Positions 15,677 through 20,379 of a DNA stretch of 20,379 bases are shown piece after piece. Position 1 is the stretch's first letter, and every line of letters begins with the position of its first letter. Location: positions 1 to 20,379 of the forward strand of contig JAMOUF010000342.1 of NCBI GenBank assembly GCA_027068245.1. Direction: 5' to 3'. The notes beneath the pieces are model-generated. The model did not search any database, was not told the origin of the DNA, and was given only the letters and a program-made list of their open reading frames with translations. This stretch comes from Campylobacterales bacterium (GTDB lineage Bacteria > Campylobacterota > Campylobacteria > Campylobacterales > Nitratiruptoraceae). A program made the position numbers and the translations under genes.

Positions 15677-16822
15677 CTAAAACATTGCCGCGATTACCGC
15701 AAAACAGGCAAAAAACATCAGATGGGAGACCCCTTCTATATAGTTTGTCTCACCATTGTCCGTGGTTTTCCAGGCCAAAATCACCGTCAAAAGCAGCGCT
15801 CCTATTTGCAAGGAGTTGAAATCGAGGGTAAAAGGTATCCCTTTTATATATGCAAGACCCATCAAAATGGGGACGGTTAGCAGTATAGATACGGTGCTGG
15901 CCCCCATCGCGATATTTATAACCCGCTGTATCTGGTCGTTTTTGGCGGCTTTTACCGCCGTTATGAGTTCGGGTGATACCGATATGATGGCGATAATCAA
16001 ACCGGCAAGCCCCGCACTAATACCCAGGTCCTTAAATACCGCAGAGGAGTCGTGGGCGAAAACCTCCGCCATAATCCCTACTATGAAAATAAGCACGAAG
16101 ACAGCCAGCAGATTGGCCCAGTTTGGCAGTTTCTCAAAAATATAGTGATCCTCATGCTCTTCTTCCTCATAATCCTTGCGCTTTCTTTTAAGTCTTAGTA
16201 TCCGGCTTCTGGCGGTGGATTTGAAAAAGTGGGAGTGGGTTTTGGTCTGAAAGACATAGATGATGATGTAATATACCAGCAGCATAATGGATATAATGAT
16301 ACTGGCGTCCATAAGTTTCTCCTGATGATCGGAAAATTTCAGCAGGCTCGGCACCAGCAGGGCTACTGAAGAGATAAACAAAATGGTTGTGTATGTGCTG
16401 GAGGTGTCTTCGTTGTGCTCCTGCTCCTTAAAGGCAAGCCCTCCCACAAACACAGCAAGTCCCAGCAGCACGTTCATATCCACGATAACGGCGGAGATGA
16501 TACCGCTTTTTACCGTCTCAAGCGAGTTTTCGGCGTTTGGTGCGGTAAGTATCATATATAACAAAATTATCTCAACGGCCACCGCGCTAAATGTTAGAAC
16601 GAAGCTGCCGTAAGGCTCGCCCAGCCTCTCGGCCAAAATCTCCGCCACCTCGCTTACCGTTACGGAGAGCGCCACGATGGAGAGGGCGGCGATAAAGGTT
16701 GCAAGGTAATTCATATGGGCTTTGTGAAGAAAGTAGGCTAAAACAGCGGCGGTTATACCAAGAAATATATCCCAGTAATCCTCTATAAACTCAGATAATG
16801 ATGAAGAACTATCCTGATTCAA
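15677..16822 (-). CDS. chaA: ChaA-type Ca2+(Na+)/H+ antiporter
   Basis: A 381-residue, ~11-segment inner-membrane antiporter of the CAX branch of the Ca2+:cation superfamily, resembling E. coli ChaA. The first repeat has RLGEPYGSFVLTFSAVAVE (Glu84 is the expected cation-binding acid) and VDMNVLLGLAVFVGGLAF. A hydrophilic loop contains a strongly acidic, His-bearing segment (YEEEEHEDHYIFE, 218-230), a hallmark of CAX proteins. The second repeat has ISVSPELITAVKAAKNDQIQ and INIAMGASTVSILLTVP (Glu285). The TTG start at 16822 is fixed by AAGGAG seven bases upstream; the gap to the preceding gene is 11 bases. It probably extrudes Ca2+ or Na+ using the proton gradient; ion choice is not readable. 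Confidence 0.9.
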   Translation of the reverse strand: MNQDSSSSLSEFIEDYWDIFLGITAAVLAYFLHKAHMNYLATFIAALSIVALSVTVSEVAEILAERLGEPYGSFVLTFSAVAVEIILLYMILTAPNAENSLETVKSGIISAVIVDMNVLLGLAVFVGGLAFKEQEHNEDTSSTYTTILFISSVALLVPSLLKFSDHQEKLMDASIIISIMLLVYYIIIYVFQTKTHSHFFKSTARSRILRLKRKRKDYEEEEHEDHYIFEKLPNWANLLAVFVLIFIVGIMAEVFAHDSSAVFKDLGISAGLAGLIIAIISVSPELITAVKAAKNDQIQRVINIAMGASTVSILLTVPILMGLAYIKGIPFTLDFNSLQIGALLLTVILAWKTTDNGETNYIEGVSHLMFFACFAVIAAMF

Positions 16823-16833
16823 AAATTTACTCC

Positions 16834-17757
16834 TTAAAATAGACTCTTTGTCTCTCTTGTTATTTTTAGTTTTTCCATATCCGGCTCTTTGGAATGTATA
16901 AGAGCGTAGGTAAAGTCGCTATTATACAAAATTTCTTTTACCTTATCAAAATCACTCTCTGCAATTTTGATCTTTTTGGCCCAGGGAGCGGTTTTTTGCA
17001 GATAGTCCCACTCTTTGTTTAAAAGATTTAAAGAGGGCTCAGTGATAATGGCCCTCGATCCTTTTCCAAACTCCATCACCTCGAACTTCCTGTTTATAAA
17101 ATGGGGCCTGAAGTGGTTGAAGGGGAGCTTTGCGAAATTGAAATTTAAAAAATGGTGTTCTATTATGGATAGAACACTTTTTAACTCATCAAAAAAAAGC
17201 GCCGGTATGGGAATTCTTTCATAAAATCTGTTTGAAAGGAGAAAAGAGGTTTCAAAAAGTGATTTTTTAACCACTTTTATCTCCACCGGCTTCACCCGTG
17301 ACGCAGGTTCTATCTGCAGAGTTTTAAATAGACTCTCTTTGCCAAGGAAAAGATCGGCTTTATCGAGGTTTGCAAGCATATTCTCAATCTCATCTTCAAA
17401 AAGTGCCCTCTCATCATCAACCAGATAGCGGCAAAGGTCGAACTCCGTTTCATCAAGGAGAAAAAGAGGTATCTTTTTTTCGATTAAAAGATATCTAAAC
17501 AGCCTGTAGAGGGCCTCATCGATACTTTTTACCCTGATCCACGCGATCTCTGGATCTTCTATCTCTATCCATCCTTCGTATAATATACCATAGGCACCTC
17601 TTTGTATGGCCTTTTTAACATCTTTTTTGTTTTTGGCTATGAAAAGATCGCCTCTTTTTATCTTCGATGGGTTGGAGGATACGCCTCCAAGTCTGGTTAT
17701 AGCCGGGGAGCTTTTAAGCTCTCCGTTTAGAATATAGAGATAATTTTCTATCCTCAT
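16834..17757 (-). CDS. Uncharacterised protein with Mur-ligase-like N terminus, downstream of metG
   Basis: A 307-residue soluble protein without signal peptide. Residues ~20-62 (TRLGGVSSNPSKIKRGDLFI, KKAIQRGAYGILYEG) follow the N-terminal UDP-binding domain pattern of MurE/MurF (DSR..pGdlFvA...Ai..GA). Later parts, SLFETSFLLSNRFYERIPIP and FRPHFINRKFEVME followed by KGSRAIITEPSLNLLNKEWDYL, loosely recall the central and C-terminal MurF domains, but no GxxGKT ATP-binding loop exists, so ligase activity is unlikely. The function is unknown. Its ATG overlaps the metG stop (ATGA), with no strong ribosome-binding site, implying coupled translation. As I recall, Campylobacter and Helicobacter carry an unnamed gene in the same place. 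Confidence 0.72.
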   Translation of the reverse strand: MRIENYLYILNGELKSSPAITRLGGVSSNPSKIKRGDLFIAKNKKDVKKAIQRGAYGILYEGWIEIEDPEIAWIRVKSIDEALYRLFRYLLIEKKIPLFLLDETEFDLCRYLVDDERALFEDEIENMLANLDKADLFLGKESLFKTLQIEPASRVKPVEIKVVKKSLFETSFLLSNRFYERIPIPALFFDELKSVLSIIEHHFLNFNFAKLPFNHFRPHFINRKFEVMEFGKGSRAIITEPSLNLLNKEWDYLQKTAPWAKKIKIAESDFDKVKEILYNSDFTYALIHSKEPDMEKLKITRETKSLF

Positions 17758-19673
17758 TTAACGGGAGTGCCCTCTTTGACCTTCCTTTGGGGAGATATGA
17801 GAGTAAGGCCCTCTTCATCCTTTGCGGCGAGTATCATTCCCTCGCTTTTTATACCCATCAGTTTGGCGGGCAAAAGATTGCTTACGACACATACCTGCAT
17901 TCCCAAAAGCTCCGCTGGGGAGTAGTGCTCTTTGATGCCGGCCACGATCTGTCTTGGTCGTTCTTCGTTCAAATCCACTTTGAGTTTTAAAAGTTTTTTG
18001 CTCTTTTTTACCTCCTCGGCCTCAATGACGGTTCCCACCTTTATCTGCACTTTGAAAAACTCGTCGATGGTTATGATGTTGTCTTCGAAGGTTTTATTAT
18101 CCAAAACGCTCTTTTTCTCCTCTTTTGAGGCCTCTTTCATCAAAGGCTCCTCTATCTTTGGAAACAGAGGCGGCACCTTTTTTATCTTGAACTCATCAAG
18201 CATCTCAAAATCATCTACGAACCTTTTAAAACTGGCCTCATCTATCTTAAATCCCAACGCATCTGCAATTTTTTCGGTGGTTTTTGGCATCACCGGATGC
18301 AGCAAAAGGGCGGTTTTCGCCAAAATGTTGGCAATCAGCGCTATAAGGGCCATCGCCTCTTCCTCTTTTTGCTCCTTCATAAGATTCCAAGGGGCGTATC
18401 TGTCGATGGATTTGTTGGCGATGGTTAAAATTTTCCAAAGCTCCTCCAAAAATTTGTGCCACCTCATCTTGGTAACCAGCTCGTCAAGGCCCGATATTAT
18501 CTTTTTCACCTCGTTTAGTTCATCTTTGTAGTATCTTTCCACATCCGAGCTTTTGATGTTGAAATCGAAATATTTGCCACTCATACCGATGACTCTGTTT
18601 AGAAGGTTTCCAAGGTCATTTCCAAGGTCGCTGTTGATTCTGTCTATAAGGGCTTTTTGGCTAAAATCCCCGTCCTGGCCAAAAGGGACCTCCCTAAGTA
18701 GAAAATATCTGAAATTTTCCAGCCCGTAGGCGTCGGCCACCGTTTTTGGGTCGACCACGTTTCCTTTGGATTTGCTCATCTTCTCCCCGTTTCTGGTCCA
18801 CCAGCCATGGGTGGCGATATGTTTTGGCATATCGAGCCCCAGGCTCATCAAAAATGCGGGCCAGTATACGGCGTGAAACCTGAGGATGTCCTTACCCACC
18901 AGATGGTAATCCGCAGGCCAGTAGTGCATAAGGTGCTCATCCCCTCCATAGCCCAGTGCGGTTATGTAGTTCAAAAGAGCGTCCAGCCAGACATACATCA
19001 CATGTTTTGGGTCGTTTATGGAAGGCGGGAGTTTCACCCCCCAGTCGAAACTGGTTCTGGTGATGGAGAGGTCTTCAAGACCCCCTTCAACGAACCGGAT
19101 AACCTCGTTTTTTTTCGATTTTGGAAGGATGAACTCCTCTTCGTTTTTATAAAGCTCCAAAAGTCTGTCCTGGTATTTGGAGAGCCTGAAAAAGTAGCTC
19201 TCCTCCTTTACTATCCTCGTGGCTTTGCCGCAGTCTGGACAAAATTCGTTGTCTATAAGCTGGGATTCGGGGAAGAAGGCCTCACAGCTGATACAGTAGT
19301 GGCCCTCATACTCCCCTTTGTAGATGTCTCCTTTGTTATACATTATCTCAAAGGCCTTTTGAACCCCTTTTATATGCTCCTCATCGGTTGTCCGGATAAA
19401 CTTGTCGTAACTTATCTCGAACTCGTCCCAAAGCTTCTTGAACTTCGCGCTTATCTCGTCCGCATACTCTTTTGGGCTTTTGCCTCTCTTTTTCGCCGCC
19501 TCCTCGATTTTCTGGCCATGTTCGTCCGTGCCCGTGAGAAAAAATGTGTCATAGCCTTTTAGCCTGAAATACCTGGCCGCACTGTCGGCTATGATAGTGG
19601 TGTAGGCATGGCCGATATGTGGCACGTCGTTGACATAGTAAATCGGTGTAGTTATATATTTTTTAGAACTCAA
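17754..19673 (-). CDS. metG: Methionyl-tRNA synthetase with C-terminal EMAP/Trbp111-like tRNA-binding domain
   Basis: A 639-residue class I methionyl-tRNA synthetase. The catalytic core has TPIYYVNDVPHIGHAYT (HIGH at 19-22), the connective-peptide zinc knuckle with Cys127, Cys130, Cys145 and Cys148, and KMSKS (298-302). A helical anticodon-binding domain follows. Residues ~535-639 form an OB-fold tRNA-binding module (FFKVQIKVGTVIEAEEVKKS to GIKSEGMILAA), which supports dimerisation and tRNA capture. The start is TTG 19673, five bases after AAGGGGG, giving the usual [15 protein letters not shown] opening. It overlaps the upstream small gene by 11 bases and the downstream Mur-ligase-like gene by four. 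Confidence 0.97.
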   Translation of the reverse strand: MSSKKYITTPIYYVNDVPHIGHAYTTIIADSAARYFRLKGYDTFFLTGTDEHGQKIEEAAKKRGKSPKEYADEISAKFKKLWDEFEISYDKFIRTTDEEHIKGVQKAFEIMYNKGDIYKGEYEGHYCISCEAFFPESQLIDNEFCPDCGKATRIVKEESYFFRLSKYQDRLLELYKNEEEFILPKSKKNEVIRFVEGGLEDLSITRTSFDWGVKLPPSINDPKHVMYVWLDALLNYITALGYGGDEHLMHYWPADYHLVGKDILRFHAVYWPAFLMSLGLDMPKHIATHGWWTRNGEKMSKSKGNVVDPKTVADAYGLENFRYFLLREVPFGQDGDFSQKALIDRINSDLGNDLGNLLNRVIGMSGKYFDFNIKSSDVERYYKDELNEVKKIISGLDELVTKMRWHKFLEELWKILTIANKSIDRYAPWNLMKEQKEEEAMALIALIANILAKTALLLHPVMPKTTEKIADALGFKIDEASFKRFVDDFEMLDEFKIKKVPPLFPKIEEPLMKEASKEEKKSVLDNKTFEDNIITIDEFFKVQIKVGTVIEAEEVKKSKKLLKLKVDLNEERPRQIVAGIKEHYSPAELLGMQVCVVSNLLPAKLMGIKSEGMILAAKDEEGLTLISPQRKVKEGTPVK

Positions 19674-19863
19674 ATCCGCCCCCTTCGCCTTTATTCATAC
19701 TTAGATATACCGCGTTTACGTACTCTTTTCTAATCTCGCATTTCAATATCTTTTCGCACTCCATACAGCTTTCAACCCCCTTTTGCCTTTGGCATTTTTT
19801 CAGCTCCTGCAGCTTCATCTCCAGGTTCTTCTCAAACCTGTCTATCTCTTTACTTTGGGACAT
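19663..19863 (-). CDS. Conserved small four-cysteine protein between fbp and metG
   Basis: A 66-residue protein with a charged helical first half and four cysteines (24, 33, 36, 42) spaced C-x8-C-x2-C-x5-C, ending in [21 protein letters not shown]. The spacing could bind zinc or an iron-sulfur cluster, but no known family motif is evident. The ATG at 19863 has an excellent AGGGAG seven bases upstream; it overlaps fbp by 14 bases and metG by 11. I recall similar tiny proteins ending in NKGxGGGFEF between fbp and metG in other Campylobacterota, so I regard it as real. The function is unknown; the context suggests neither a partner nor a substrate. Confidence 0.82.
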   Translation of the reverse strand: MSQSKEIDRFEKNLEMKLQELKKCQRQKGVESCMECEKILKCEIRKEYVNAVYLSMNKGEGGGFEF

Positions 19864-20379
19864 TGTAAAACTCCCTAACTCTTTCTATCTCATATTTTGA
19901 GCCGAAAAAACAGGGCGTCGTCTCGTGAATCTCGGAGCAGGGCAGCTCCAAAAGCCTGTGCCCCACATCGTCGATAGCCTCGCCTCCGGCCTTTTCATAA
20001 ATCAGGGCAAAAGGAAACACCTCGAAAAGTTTTCTAAGTTTGCCTTTGGGCTTGTCTTTGGTTCCCGGATAGCTGAAAAGGCCTCCTCCTTTTATGAGAA
20101 TCTGATGCAAATCTGGAACCATGCCGCCTGAGTATCTGAGTCTGTAGCCCTCGTTGAAAAGGGTTTCTATCAGTTTTTTATGGTGTGGATACCACTCCTT
20201 TTGGGTGCCTCCCGGAGCGTTTATCCTGCCCTTTTCTTCCAGCATAATCTCGTGCATATAGACGAACTCCCCATCTTTTAGCACAAAACGCTCCACCCTC
20301 AAAGAGGCCAGCACAAGCTCAACTCTCGGGCCGTAAACCACATAGGCGCTGGCTATGAGGTTGGGTCCTTTGAAGCTGT
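19850..20379 (-). CDS. fbp: Fructose-1,6-bisphosphatase class I, C-terminal part (cut by window edge)
   Basis: The last 175 codons of a class I fructose-1,6-bisphosphatase, which removes the 1-phosphate in gluconeogenesis; the start lies beyond the right edge. The visible part reads through [63 protein letters not shown] and [11 protein letters not shown], the successive family blocks of the sugar-binding half. It has the RY-G-x-x-V-x-D-x-H motif and KGKLR-L. It would be the first gene visible in the minus-strand run and overlaps the four-Cys gene by 14 bases. An autotroph fixing CO2 by the reductive TCA cycle would need this step; that context is inference. Confidence 0.95.
   Translation of the reverse strand, partial: SFKGPNLIASAYVVYGPRVELVLASLRVERFVLKDGEFVYMHEIMLEEKGRINAPGGTQKEWYPHHKKLIETLFNEGYRLRYSGGMVPDLHQILIKGGGLFSYPGTKDKPKGKLRKLFEVFPFALIYEKAGGEAIDDVGHRLLELPCSEIHETTPCFFGSKYEIERVREFYNVPK

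Noticed and set aside
17932..18531. Open frame of 199 codons, Ser/Phe-rich, on the plus strand opposite metG
   Set aside because: The Ser/Phe/Leu-rich composition is what results from reading Lys/Glu-rich coding DNA backwards; it is not a real membrane protein.
18807..19562. Open frame of 251 codons on the plus strand opposite metG
   Set aside because: It is antisense to the conserved MetRS catalytic core, has no ribosome-binding site in a sensible place and no recognisable domain.
1..20379. tRNA/rRNA genes, CRISPR arrays, insertion sequences, phage or defence genes
   Set aside because: No repeat-spacer pattern, transposase or integrase motif, terminal inverted repeat, or tRNA-like fold was found, and almost every base is accounted for by conserved housekeeping genes.

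Overview
This window is a densely packed piece of a bacterial chromosome. Gene order and protein features point to Campylobacterota (formerly Epsilonproteobacteria), probably a free-living, thermophile-leaning or hydrothermal-vent lineage rather than a host-associated Campylobacter or Helicobacter. The evidence is the aspS / nadK-recN-tatD-mltD-rlpA-kdsC-lptC-lptA-engB-(membrane protein)-mrdA order and the fbp-(small Cys protein)-metG-(hypothetical) order, both of which I recall from this phylum. Heavy use of AGA/AGG and ATA codons, an intermediate GC content and many TTG starts also fit. The species cannot be fixed from sequence alone.

Layout. (1) 1-468, minus: 5' part of aspS. (2) 469-553: divergent promoter region. 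(3) 554-10937, plus: a 13-gene run with almost no spacer, nadK-recN-tatD, then mltD-rlpA-hisB-kdsC-lptC-lptA-engB-argA-(MreD-like)-mrdA. A likely internal promoter lies before mltD. (4) 10909-12256, minus: ybeY and a YrbG-type Na+/Ca2+ exchanger, convergent with and overlapping mrdA. (5) 12257-12357: second divergent promoter region, with the clearest promoter in the window, in front of queC (12358-13023, plus). (6) 13016-20379, minus: a seven-gene run read right to left, fbp (cut by the window edge)-small four-Cys protein-metG-Mur-ligase-like protein-chaA-TakP-like TRAP binding protein-APC permease.

How the genes fit together. The plus-strand run is largely an envelope assembly line. It holds two peptidoglycan lytic enzymes (MltD, RlpA), the elongasome transpeptidase PBP2 with a small MreD-like membrane protein, Kdo production (KdsC) and the LPS transport bridge (LptC, LptA). 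Two amino-acid biosynthesis genes (hisB and a short argA) and a ribosome-assembly GTPase (engB) are threaded into it. The minus-strand run combines translation (metG) and gluconeogenesis (fbp) with two uncharacterised conserved proteins, then ion and organic-solute transport.

No tRNA, rRNA, CRISPR array, insertion sequence, phage gene or rho-independent terminator was recognised. No stretch over about 100 bases lacks a gene. I see no clear new multi-gene system. The best leads are a PBP2 with a predicted C-C-H-C metal site, a Mur-ligase-like protein lacking an ATP-binding loop, a tiny conserved four-cysteine protein, and an orphan TakP-like binding protein next to a Ca2+/H+ antiporter.
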